Shown here in pieces: positions 1-5,964 of a stretch of DNA of 9,386 bases. Under the pieces are notes generated by a model, which was given only the letters and a program-made list of their open reading frames with translations, did not search any database and was not told the DNA's origin. Within the stretch, counting starts at the first letter, position 1; each line of letters starts with the position of its first letter. The stretch covers positions 1 to 9,386 of the forward strand of contig LFTM01000312.1 of the NCBI GenBank assembly GCA_001513505.1. Reading direction: 5' to 3'. The stretch comes from Clostridiales bacterium DTU092. GTDB lineage: Bacteria > Bacillota > Clostridia > Caldicoprobacterales > Caldicoprobacteraceae. Position numbers and translations under genes: made by a program.

Positions 1-345
1 AACGGCAACAGCCCCTTCCTTTTCAGCAATCTCTACAAGGCGTTTTGCTATCACAGGACGGGCAAAAGATGTTCCCAACAGGTATTTTCCTTCATATATA
101 GCGCCGGCTTTTAATACCGGAAAAACAAAATCTTCAACAAATTCCTTTTTAAGATCTTCAATATAAATCTTACTGGCTCCGCTTTTGATTGCTTTTTCTT
201 TAAGCGGTTCCAGCTCTTCTCCTTGACCTACATCGGCCGCCATAGCAATTACTTCATAATCAAAATTTTCTTTAAGCCAGGGAATTATTATGGAAGTGTC
301 CAGACCACCCGAGTAAGCAAGTACTACTTTTTGTTTTTCAGACAT
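1..345 (-). CDS. argG: Argininosuccinate synthase, N-terminal part (3' end outside window)
   Basis: ArgG joins citrulline and aspartate, using ATP, to give argininosuccinate, the penultimate step of arginine synthesis in the cytoplasm. The frame is open from an ATG at 345 to the window edge, giving 115 residues of a protein that is usually about 400. The start reads MSEKQKVVLAYSGGLDTS. The YSGGLDTS segment (residues 11-18) is the ATP-pyrophosphatase P-loop typical of the family. AADVGQGEE (about 36-44) and EGKYLLGTSFARP (about 84-96) are also family-conserved. A GGAGG Shine-Dalgarno on the minus strand (359-355) sits a normal distance upstream of the ATG. The gene is divergent from ruvC and has its own promoter with an ArgR-type operator. 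No defect is visible in the part present. argH may follow outside the window, but this cannot be seen. Confidence 0.96.
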   Translation of the reverse strand, partial: MSEKQKVVLAYSGGLDTSIIIPWLKENFDYEVIAMAADVGQGEELEPLKEKAIKSGASKIYIEDLKKEFVEDFVFPVLKAGAIYEGKYLLGTSFARPVIAKRLVEIAEKEGAVAV

Positions 346-371
346 AATATTCAACCTCCGCTATACATAAT

Positions 372-409
372 ATATTATAATTATACATCAATATGTATAA
401 AAATACAAC
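372..409. promoter_or_regulatory. Probable tandem ArgR (ARG box) operator over the argG promoter
   Basis: Positions 392-409 read tatgtataaaaatacaac. This matches the Bacillus ARG-box consensus CATGAATAAAAATKCAAK at 14 of 18 positions and fits the general ArgR pattern TNTGNATWWWWATNCANA except at the last base. It contains the perfect inverted repeat TGTAT-AAAA-ATACA (394-407). Two bases away, 372-389 carries a weaker box whose right half (ATACAT, 383-388) fits. ARG boxes commonly occur as such closely spaced pairs. The strong box covers the argG -35 and the weak one its -10, so arginine-dependent repression is the inferred role. Confidence 0.6.
380..408 (-). promoter_or_regulatory. Sigma-A promoter of argG
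   Basis: On the minus strand TTGTAT (408-403) and a perfect TATAAT (385-380) are separated by exactly 17 bases. The start site would lie near 373, leaving a leader of about 28 bases that contains the GGAGG site. An ARG-box-like sequence covers the -35 element. Confidence 0.7.
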
Positions 410-427
410 CGTCATTTGTTAAGTTTG

Positions 428-456
428 TTGACAGAATGATAAAAAAATCATAATAT
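428..456 (+). promoter_or_regulatory. Sigma-A promoter of the ruvCAB-queA-tgt operon
   Basis: A perfect TTGACA (428-433) is followed after 17 bases by TAATAT (451-456). Transcription would start near 463, about 90 bases before the ruvC ATG. No LexA-type operator is evident around it. A broken hairpin (458-490) lies at and after the predicted start site. Confidence 0.65.
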
Positions 457-551
457 TACTATAGCGCACCTGACAAGCTGTGGCAATAGTAAACAAAAAC
501 CGGATGAAAATAAAAGTTGTTTAAAATCTGATATAATAAAGGTGAAATAAA

Positions 552-1046
552 ATGATTGTACTGGGGATTGATCCCGGGATGGCCATTCTTGGATACGGGG
601 TGGTTGAGCAGACCGGAAATTCTTTAAAGGTTATTGACTATGGGGTTGTAAATACCCCATCCGGTATGAATACATCCCAACGCCTGACCGTTATTTTTGA
701 AGCGGTGGGGGAGCTTATTGAGAAATATTCTCCGGAAACAGTAGCGGTGGAAGAGCTGTTTTTTAATAAAAACGTTAAAACCGCGCTAACTATAGGACAT
801 GCCAGAGGAGTTGCGATACTGGCAGCAGCGATAAAAGATATAGAAGTGTATGAATATACTCCATTACAGGTTAAACAGGCTGTAGTAGGATACGGCAGGG
901 CATCAAAACAACAGGTTCAACAAATGGTGCGAATGCTATTGAATCTGAAAGAAATACCAAAACCTGATGATGCAGCAGACGCTCTTGCGGTATCCATATG
1001 CCATATTCATTCCATTGCCTTACAGAAAAAATTGAATATGAAATAG
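552..1046 (+). CDS. ruvC: Holliday junction endodeoxyribonuclease RuvC
   Basis: RuvC is the metal-dependent dimeric nuclease that resolves four-way DNA junctions together with RuvAB. The 164-residue product has the usual length and an RNase-H-like fold. The four catalytic acids can be placed: Asp7 in LGIDPG, Glu67 in AVEELFF, and Asp140 and Asp143 in KPDDAADALA. The N-terminal GIDPGMAILGYGVV and the central TALTIGHARGV are family hallmarks. The ATG at 552 is preceded by AAGGTG at normal spacing. The gene opens an operon with ruvA 46 bases downstream. A resolvase of this type here, rather than RecU elsewhere as in Bacillus, supports a clostridial origin. No anomaly was seen. Confidence 0.97.
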   Translation: MIVLGIDPGMAILGYGVVEQTGNSLKVIDYGVVNTPSGMNTSQRLTVIFEAVGELIEKYSPETVAVEELFFNKNVKTALTIGHARGVAILAAAIKDIEVYEYTPLQVKQAVVGYGRASKQQVQQMVRMLLNLKEIPKPDDAADALAVSICHIHSIALQKKLNMK

Positions 1047-1064
1047 GTTCCAGCCATTAAGAGT

Positions 1065-1073
1065 TGGTATAAT
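1065..1073 (+). promoter_or_regulatory. Possible internal extended -10 promoter before ruvA
   Basis: TGGTATAAT in the ruvC-ruvA gap is a perfect extended -10 element (TGnTATAAT). No convincing -35 lies 16-18 bases upstream, so at most this would be a weak internal promoter for ruvA onward. Confidence 0.25.
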
Positions 1074-1092
1074 TATTGATTGGAGATGTCAT

Positions 1093-1692
1093 ATGTTTGC
1101 TTATTTAAAAGGTACTCTGGTTGAGGTAGAATCACAACAGAAAATCGTTGTGGATGTTCAGGGGGTTGGATATTTAATTACTGTTCCGACTTCACTGATA
1201 AGTAAATTGCCTCCGAGGGGAAATGAAATTAAAGTTTATGTCTATCTGGGCGTACGTCAGGATGGAATGGAGCTTTACGGTTTTCTAAGCCGTGAGGACA
1301 AATTGATGTTTGAAAAACTTATATCAGTTTCGGGTATCGGGCCAAAAGCTGCTATTTCAATTATGTCTGCGTTAACTTCCACTCAACTTGCTTTGGCAAT
1401 TGCAACCGGTGATGTAAAAACATTGAGTACCGCTCCCGGGGTTGGCAAAAAGACATCCCAAAGAATTATACTGGAGCTGAAAGAAAAGATTGAAAAAGAA
1501 GCGTTGGATACCCTGAATGTATCCGTTGAATTGCCCGCAGAACAGGGTATGGAAAAAGAAGCTGTGCAGGCCCTGATGGCATTGGGATATCAAACGATTG
1601 AGGCCAGACAGGCGGTGATTCATGTCAAGGATCAGGCGCAGGATACTGCAGAACTGGTAAGATTGGCGCTAAAAGCTCTGGATAAGAGATAA
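1093..1692 (+). CDS. ruvA: Holliday junction branch-migration protein RuvA
   Basis: RuvA tetramers bind Holliday junctions and load RuvB rings on opposite arms. The 199-residue protein has the family's three parts: an OB-fold (about 1-63, from MFAYLKGTL to ELYGF), two helix-hairpin-helix motifs (VSGIGPKAA at 79-87 and APGVGKKTS at 114-122), and a C-terminal RuvB-binding domain (about 152-199) after a flexible linker. In the acidic-pin position, where E. coli has Glu-Asp, this protein reads Gln56-Asp57, so one acid is kept. The ATG at 1093 follows a GGAG site seven bases away. ruvB starts 13 bases after the stop, so the two are almost certainly co-transcribed and translated in similar amounts. 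Confidence 0.97.
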   Translation: MFAYLKGTLVEVESQQKIVVDVQGVGYLITVPTSLISKLPPRGNEIKVYVYLGVRQDGMELYGFLSREDKLMFEKLISVSGIGPKAAISIMSALTSTQLALAIATGDVKTLSTAPGVGKKTSQRIILELKEKIEKEALDTLNVSVELPAEQGMEKEAVQALMALGYQTIEARQAVIHVKDQAQDTAELVRLALKALDKR

Positions 1693-1705
1693 AGGGGGAA
1701 GCATA

Positions 1706-2731
1706 TTGACTGAAGAACAGGAAAACAGAATGATGACATCTATGATGCTGCAGGAGGACCGGGAGGCTGAACTGACATTAAGACCTAAAACACTTGATGA
1801 GTATATAGGGCAGGAAAAGGTTAAGGAACAGCTGAGTATATTTATTCACGCTGCTCTAAAAAGAGGTGAACCTCTGGATCATGTTCTATTGTACGGGCCT
1901 CCCGGGCTGGGTAAAACTACCCTTGCCTCCATAATAGCCAATGAAATGGGTGTGGCTATCCGTATAACATCCGGTCCTGCTATTGAAAGACCGGGTGATT
2001 TGGCTGCCATACTTACCAACCTTAATGACGGAGACGTTTTGTTCATAGATGAGATTCACAGAATGAACCGGATCGTTGAGGAAATTCTTTATCCGGCAAT
2101 GGAAGAATATGCCCTGGATATCATTATTGGCAAAGGTCCAAGCGCCCGATCTGTGCGGCTGGATTTGCCTAAATTTACGCTGATAGGTGCTACCACCCGG
2201 GCAGGGATGTTAACTTCGCCATTGAGGGATCGGTTTGGAGTTATACATAGACTTCAACTGTATAATTCGGATGAGCTGATGAGAATAATTATACGCTCGG
2301 CAGGTATTCTTGGTATACCAATTGATGCTGAGGGCGCCCGTGAAATTGCTGATCGTTCCCGTGGTACTCCAAGAGTTGCAAACCGTCTTCTCAAAAGGGT
2401 AAGGGATTTTGCTCAAATAAAAGCAGATGGAGTAATTACTCTGGAAGTTGCCAGGGAAGCCCTTGATCTTTTGCAGGTAGATTCGGTAGGTTTGGATGAG
2501 ATTGATCGAAAAATACTGATGACAATAATTAAAAAGTACAATGGCGGTCCGGTAGGGCTGGATACACTGGCCGCATCTACCGGTGAAGAGAGTACCACCA
2601 TAGAGGATGTATATGAACCCTTTCTGCTACAGCTGGGATTTATCGCACGTACACCCAGGGGCCGGGTTGTTACATCACTGGCTTATCGCCATCTGCGTAT
2701 ACCCTATCAGGAACAGGAGAAACTGATATAG
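1706..2731 (+). CDS. ruvB: Holliday junction branch-migration ATPase RuvB
   Basis: RuvB is the AAA+ hexameric motor that pumps DNA through the RuvA-bound junction. The 341-residue protein has the normal length. Visible elements in order: Walker A GPPGLGKTT (64-72), Walker B VLFIDEIH (111-118), sensor 1 GATTRAG (161-167), the arginine finger Arg174 in SPLRDRFG, sensor 2 in GTPRVANRLL (Arg223), and a C-terminal winged helix ending in RTPRGRVVTSLAYRHL. The start is taken as TTG at 1706 because a strong GGGGG site (1694-1698) sits seven bases upstream. The next in-frame ATG codons, residues 9 and 10, have no such site. It lies 13 bases after ruvA and 54 bases before queA, in the same operon. Confidence 0.97.
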   Translation: MTEEQENRMMTSMMLQEDREAELTLRPKTLDEYIGQEKVKEQLSIFIHAALKRGEPLDHVLLYGPPGLGKTTLASIIANEMGVAIRITSGPAIERPGDLAAILTNLNDGDVLFIDEIHRMNRIVEEILYPAMEEYALDIIIGKGPSARSVRLDLPKFTLIGATTRAGMLTSPLRDRFGVIHRLQLYNSDELMRIIIRSAGILGIPIDAEGAREIADRSRGTPRVANRLLKRVRDFAQIKADGVITLEVAREALDLLQVDSVGLDEIDRKILMTIIKKYNGGPVGLDTLAASTGEESTTIEDVYEPFLLQLGFIARTPRGRVVTSLAYRHLRIPYQEQEKLI

Positions 2732-2785
2732 TAGAATGTTCAGGAAGAAACAATACCAAAAGGAAGGATCGGGTGACAAATTACT

Positions 2786-3814
2786 TTGAAAGTTGCAGAT
2801 TTTGATTATGAACTTCCGGAAGGATTGATAGCTCAACATCCTGCTGATAAGCGTGATGAATCACGCTTGCTGGTGTATCACAGGCAGTCCGGAAAGATAG
2901 AACACAGAATATTTAAAGATATAATAGATTATTTGGAGGAAGGCGATTGCCTTGTTATAAATGATACAAGGGTGATATCTGCACGACTTATAGGGAAAAG
3001 AGTTGATACCGGCGGGAAAATTGAATTTGTTTTGCTGAATCAGATTCAGGGTGACAGATGGAGTGTCCTGGTAAAACCCGGAAGAAGGGCCAAAATTGGA
3101 ACGGTTTTTGAGTTTGGAGACGGTTTATTAAAAGCTAAAATTATAGACAGGACCGAAGAGGGAGGACGTGTGGTAGAATTCGAATATGACGGGCTTTTCA
3201 ATGAAGTGCTCGATAATGTAGGGATAGTACCTCTTCCTCCTTACATTCGCCAGCCTGTGGATAACCCGGAACGCTATCAAACGGTGTATGCATTACACAG
3301 AGGTTCGGTAGCAGCCCCAACCGCAGGGCTGCATTTTACAACTACGCTGCTGGATAAAATACAGGCTTGTGGAGTGAATATTGCCAGGATAACCCTGCAC
3401 GTTGGATTGGGGACTTTCCGTCCAGTCAAGGTTGACAGTCTGGAAGAGCACCGGATGCACTCAGAATATTACCAGATACATTCTGAAGCTGCACAGCTGA
3501 TAAATGATACCAAAGATAAAGGGAAGCGGGTAATAGCAGTAGGTACTACATCTATAAGAGCACTTGAATCGGCAGCCTCCTGTGACGGACGGGTTATCCC
3601 ACGGCAGCATGCACATACGGATTTATTCATATACCCGGGATACAGGTTCAAGGTGGTTGATGCGGCAGTAACCAATTTTCACCTGCCAAAATCCACTTTG
3701 CTCATGCTGGTGAGTGCCATGTGCGGCAGGGAAGAAATCTTAAGGGTATATCAGGAAGCCATTAAGGAAAGGTATCGCTTTTTTAGTTTTGGCGATGCCA
3801 TGTTGATCATATAA
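2786..3814 (+). CDS. queA: S-adenosylmethionine:tRNA ribosyltransferase-isomerase
   Basis: QueA transfers and isomerises the ribosyl group of SAM onto preQ1-modified tRNA, making epoxyqueuosine at the wobble base of GUN anticodons. The 342 residues match the usual length. Conserved blocks include NDTRV (59-63), PLPPYI (149-154), YQTVYA (164-169), GSVAAPTAGLHF (173-184), LHVGLGTFRPV (204-214), HRMHSE (222-227), VGTTSIRALE (252-261), TNFHLPKSTLLMLVSA (296-311) and RFFSFGDAML (331-340). The TTG start gives the standard N-terminus MKVADFDYELP, with a GGGTGA ribosome site (2771-2776) nine bases before it. This is the second TTG start in a row after ruvB. tgt follows after 23 bases and supplies QueA's tRNA substrate. 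No preQ1 riboswitch motif is visible in the short upstream gap. Confidence 0.97.
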   Translation: MKVADFDYELPEGLIAQHPADKRDESRLLVYHRQSGKIEHRIFKDIIDYLEEGDCLVINDTRVISARLIGKRVDTGGKIEFVLLNQIQGDRWSVLVKPGRRAKIGTVFEFGDGLLKAKIIDRTEEGGRVVEFEYDGLFNEVLDNVGIVPLPPYIRQPVDNPERYQTVYALHRGSVAAPTAGLHFTTTLLDKIQACGVNIARITLHVGLGTFRPVKVDSLEEHRMHSEYYQIHSEAAQLINDTKDKGKRVIAVGTTSIRALESAASCDGRVIPRQHAHTDLFIYPGYRFKVVDAAVTNFHLPKSTLLMLVSAMCGREEILRVYQEAIKERYRFFSFGDAMLII

Positions 3815-3837
3815 TGTATTTTCATATGAGGTGAAAT

Positions 3838-4944
3838 ATGAGCTTTAAATTTGAATTGATCAAACAGTGTTCGTCAAGCGGTGCAAGATTGGGAAGGGTA
3901 TATACTCCCCACGGCAGTTTTGAAACACCGGTATTTATGCCGGTAGGTACCCAGGCCACTGTTAAAGCTATGGCCCCTAAGGATATAGAGGAAGTTAATG
4001 CCAACATTATTTTATCCAATACCTACCATCTGTATTTGCGACCCGGACACGAGCTTATAGAGCAAGCCGGTGGGCTTCATAAGTTTATGAATTGGAATCG
4101 TTCAATATTGACCGACAGCGGAGGTTTTCAGGTTTTTAGTTTAAATGAGCTGCGGGAGGTAACCGATGAAGGAGTGCACTTTCGCTCACATCTGGATGGT
4201 TCAAAACATTTTATAAGCCCTGAGAAGGCAATAGAAATCCAAAATGCCCTTGGCGCAGATATAATTATGGCTTTTGATGAGTGCGTTCCATATCCATGTG
4301 AATATGAGAGAGCTAAAAAAGCTGTAGAACGCACAACACAGTGGGCCAAAAGATGCAAGGATGCCCACAAACGTGAGGAACAGGCACTTTTTGGCATTAT
4401 TCAGGGCAGTTTATACAAGGATCTGAGGGAGAAAAGTGCACAGCAGATTATTGAACTGGATTTCCCGGGTTATGCCATCGGTGGCCTTAGCGTAGGTGAA
4501 CCCAAGCCGTTAATGTATGATATGCTCGAACATACAGTACCGTTTATGCCTAAAGAAAAACCCAGATATCTTATGGGTGTCGGCTCTCCCGATTGCCTTA
4601 TCGAGGGAGTAATCAGAGGTGTGGACATGTTTGATTGTGTTCTTCCCACAAGGGTTGCCAGGAATGGACTTGCAATGACCAGCCGGGGAAAAGTGATGCT
4701 GCGTAATGCTGTATATCAGAATGATTTTGATCCCCTGGATCCTGAATGCGATTGCTATACATGCTCAAACTTTTCGCGTGCCTATCTCAGACATCTGGTT
4801 AAGGCAGGCGAAATACTGGCTTCAATGCTTATAACGCTGCATAACATAAGGTTCCTGATTAAGCTTATGGAGGATATAAGACAGGCTATACGAGATGACT
4901 CAATTATTCAGTTAAGAGAAAGAATAATTAATGTATATGGCTGA
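3838..4944 (+). CDS. tgt: Queuine/preQ1 tRNA-guanine transglycosylase
   Basis: Bacterial Tgt swaps the wobble guanine of tRNA-Asp, -Asn, -His and -Tyr for preQ1. The 368-residue TIM-barrel enzyme carries Asp93 (general acid/base, in LTDSGGFQVFSL), the base-binding AFDEC segment (145-149), IIQGS (187-191), GGLSVGEP (215-222), the nucleophile Asp266 in GVDMFDCVLPTR, and the zinc site Cys304, Cys306, Cys309 and His335. The ATG at 3838 has a GAGGTG site just upstream. It is slightly shorter than many homologues, but all key residues are present and the C-terminus ends in the usual LMEDIRQAIR region. Together with queA it points to a queuosine pathway. The preQ1 synthesis genes are not in the window, so preQ1 is either made elsewhere in the genome or imported. 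Confidence 0.97.
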   Translation: MSFKFELIKQCSSSGARLGRVYTPHGSFETPVFMPVGTQATVKAMAPKDIEEVNANIILSNTYHLYLRPGHELIEQAGGLHKFMNWNRSILTDSGGFQVFSLNELREVTDEGVHFRSHLDGSKHFISPEKAIEIQNALGADIIMAFDECVPYPCEYERAKKAVERTTQWAKRCKDAHKREEQALFGIIQGSLYKDLREKSAQQIIELDFPGYAIGGLSVGEPKPLMYDMLEHTVPFMPKEKPRYLMGVGSPDCLIEGVIRGVDMFDCVLPTRVARNGLAMTSRGKVMLRNAVYQNDFDPLDPECDCYTCSNFSRAYLRHLVKAGEILASMLITLHNIRFLIKLMEDIRQAIRDDSIIQLRERIINVYG

Positions 4945-4970
4945 AATAAGTGAAAATTAAAGTTTTCCAC

Positions 4971-4999
4971 TTGAATAAACTTATATTTATAGATAAAAT
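4971..4999 (+). promoter_or_regulatory. Probable promoter of yajC
   Basis: TTGAAT (4971-4976) and TAAAAT (4994-4999) are 17 bases apart in the 85-base tgt-yajC gap, with a start site expected near 5006. An imperfect hairpin just upstream (AAGTG and AAAA pairing with TTTT and CACTT, about 4948-4972) has no T-run, so I do not call it a terminator. Confidence 0.45.
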
Positions 5000-5029
5000 A
5001 GAATAAAAAAAAGAAAGGAAGGGAATACC

Positions 5030-5329
5030 ATGCCTCAAGATACATCAACTGCAGCAGCTTTAATTTCAACCTTGTTTCCATTTATACTGCTGATTGCTGT
5101 GTTCTATTTTATGATTATCCGTCCCCAGAGGAAACGGGAAAAGCAGACCAGGGAAATGTTGGCTAATTTAAAGGTTGGAGACAATATAACTACAATTGGT
5201 GGTATTTGTGGGAAAATTGTCCGTATTCGTGATGATATTCTCACTATTGAAGTAGGAGCTGATAAGGTAAAACTTGTGATTGAAAGATGGGCTGTACGTA
5301 GTGTAGACCAGCCTATCTCAGCAGATTAG
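5030..5329 (+). CDS. yajC: Preprotein translocase accessory subunit YajC
   Basis: YajC is a single-span membrane protein that associates with SecDF and the SecYEG translocase. The 99-residue product has a short N-terminal tail, one membrane helix (about 11-30, LISTLFPFILLIAVFYFMII), then the hallmark RPQRKREKQ (31-39) and a cytosolic domain with KVGDNITTIGGICGKI (48-63). Length and layout are standard. An AAGGAAGGG ribosome site precedes the ATG. The gene follows tgt, as in most bacteria, but an intrinsic terminator lies directly after it. secD and secF come only 2.3 kb later, behind three unrelated genes with their own promoters, so coordinated expression of the complex is not by a single transcript. 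Confidence 0.96.
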   Translation: MPQDTSTAAALISTLFPFILLIAVFYFMIIRPQRKREKQTREMLANLKVGDNITTIGGICGKIVRIRDDILTIEVGADKVKLVIERWAVRSVDQPISAD

Positions 5330-5336
5330 AATATTG

Positions 5337-5378
5337 AAAATGGGCTGTTGTCTGAATAAAGAGGACGAGCCCATTTTT
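5337..5378 (+). terminator. Intrinsic terminator after yajC
   Basis: AAAATGGGCT (5337-5346) pairs perfectly with AGCCCATTTT (5368-5377), ten base pairs, with T5 at 5374-5378. The 21-base loop is longer than usual but holds a possible short inner GTC/GAC stem. The position, eight bases past the yajC stop, fits the end of the ruv-queA-tgt-yajC transcript. Confidence 0.7.
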
Positions 5379-5407
5379 AATATTTAAACGACCGTAAGGC
5401 TGCGAAG

Positions 5408-5437
5408 TTGTCATACTTTAAATTCTGGCGGCATAAA
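5408..5437 (+). promoter_or_regulatory. Weak candidate promoter before the TIGR04086-type gene
   Basis: TTGTCA (5408-5413) and CATAAA (5432-5437) are 18 bases apart. The -10 matches only four of six bases. It is offered because the preceding terminator implies that the next gene needs its own promoter. An inverted repeat TACTTTA (5414-5420) / TAAAGTA (5434-5440) overlaps it and could be an operator. Confidence 0.25.
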
Positions 5438-5473
5438 GTAAAATGAGAACCTATTGAAGGGATGGGAATATAG

Positions 5474-5884
5474 ATGAGAAGCATTAAAAAAAGTTTTGCG
5501 CAGCCTACGGAAAATACCGTTATACATACCTGTCTGGTAGTTTTAAAATCATCGCTCTTCGCAGTAATTGTTACCCTGTTCTGTTTTATATTATTTGCAT
5601 TGGTGATGAAACTGGCAAACTTACAAGAGAGCATAATTCCCCCTGTAAACCAGGCAATCCGCATAATCAGCATTGTACTGGGAGGTATCATAGCTGCCCG
5701 AAGCAGCAAATCAAGGGGTTGGTTAATGGGAGCATTGACCGGGTTGCTTTATATTGGATGGGCTTTCATCATAAGTGGTATATTCGGTGGCGGCTATATG
5801 CTTGATACCGTACTGCTTTCTGATATACTGCTCGGAATTGTTGTAGGTGCCATAGGTGGAGTTATAGGCATTAACATCGAGTAA
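5474..5884 (+). CDS. Small integral membrane protein, TIGR04086 (YrzE-like) type
   Basis: This 136-residue protein has no known biochemical function. It has a basic N-terminus (MRSIKKSF), then four predicted membrane helices at about 24-47, 59-76, 82-104 and 113-134, with no periplasmic or cytosolic domain of any size. The run GGIIAARSSKSRGWLMGALTG (about 70-90), with a short basic loop between two glycine-rich helices, is what I recognise as the TIGR04086 family pattern. Members of this family are common next to yajC in Firmicutes. The ATG at 5474 has an AAGGGATGGG stretch upstream. It lies after the yajC terminator and has only a weak promoter candidate. Family assignment is from memory of the pattern, not a search. 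A role near the Sec machinery is only suggested by its position. Confidence 0.75.
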   Translation: MRSIKKSFAQPTENTVIHTCLVVLKSSLFAVIVTLFCFILFALVMKLANLQESIIPPVNQAIRIISIVLGGIIAARSSKSRGWLMGALTGLLYIGWAFIISGIFGGGYMLDTVLLSDILLGIVVGAIGGVIGINIE

Positions 5885-5897
5885 TGTTTGTTATAAT
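5871..5897 (+). promoter_or_regulatory. Extended -10 promoter of the CE15-like esterase gene
   Basis: TGTTATAAT (5889-5897) is a perfect extended -10 element and is identical to the one before the SCIFF gene. TTAACA (5871-5876), inside the end of the previous gene, is a possible -35 but is only 15 bases away, so activity would lean on the extended -10. The start site would be near 5904. Confidence 0.4.
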
Positions 5898-5910
5898 GAT
5901 AACGTTGTTG
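5897..5910. promoter_or_regulatory. cre-like (CcpA or LacI-family) operator at the esterase start site
   Basis: TGATAACGTTGTTG agrees with the cre pattern TGWNANCGNTNWCA at eight of its ten defined positions, with a perfect left half and central CG. It directly follows the -10 and covers the predicted start site, where binding would block transcription. A second small inverted repeat, GTTAT-AATG-ATAAC (5890-5903), overlaps it. Carbon-catabolite or sugar-responsive control is inferred from this position and from the gene product. Confidence 0.35.
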
Positions 5911-5964
5911 GTTTGATACAAAAGATAAAATCTCTGTTGATTTACAAAAGAAAGGGGTGCTAAT

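Noticed and set aside
223..453. 76-codon plus-strand open frame
   Set aside because: It is antisense to argG and then runs through the argG promoter and AT-rich DNA. It has no ribosome site and its translation is low-complexity.
529..537. Extended -10 element TGATATAAT just before ruvC
   Set aside because: Transcription would begin inside or after the ribosome site, and no -35 is correctly placed. The TTGACA-17-TAATAT promoter upstream is far better.
405..551. LexA/SOS operator upstream of ruvC
   Set aside because: I looked for a GAAC-N4-GTTC-type palindrome and found none. Weak AAC...GTT pairs have the wrong spacing.
2732..2785. preQ1 riboswitch before queA
   Set aside because: The gap is only 54 bases and lacks the preQ1 aptamer pattern. 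It looks like ordinary intra-operon spacer.
4948..4972. Terminator after tgt
   Set aside because: The hairpin is imperfect and AT-rich and has no T-run, so read-through into yajC is expected.
5377..5709. 110-codon minus-strand open frame
   Set aside because: It is antisense to the membrane-protein gene and runs into the yajC terminator. No coding signal of its own is visible.
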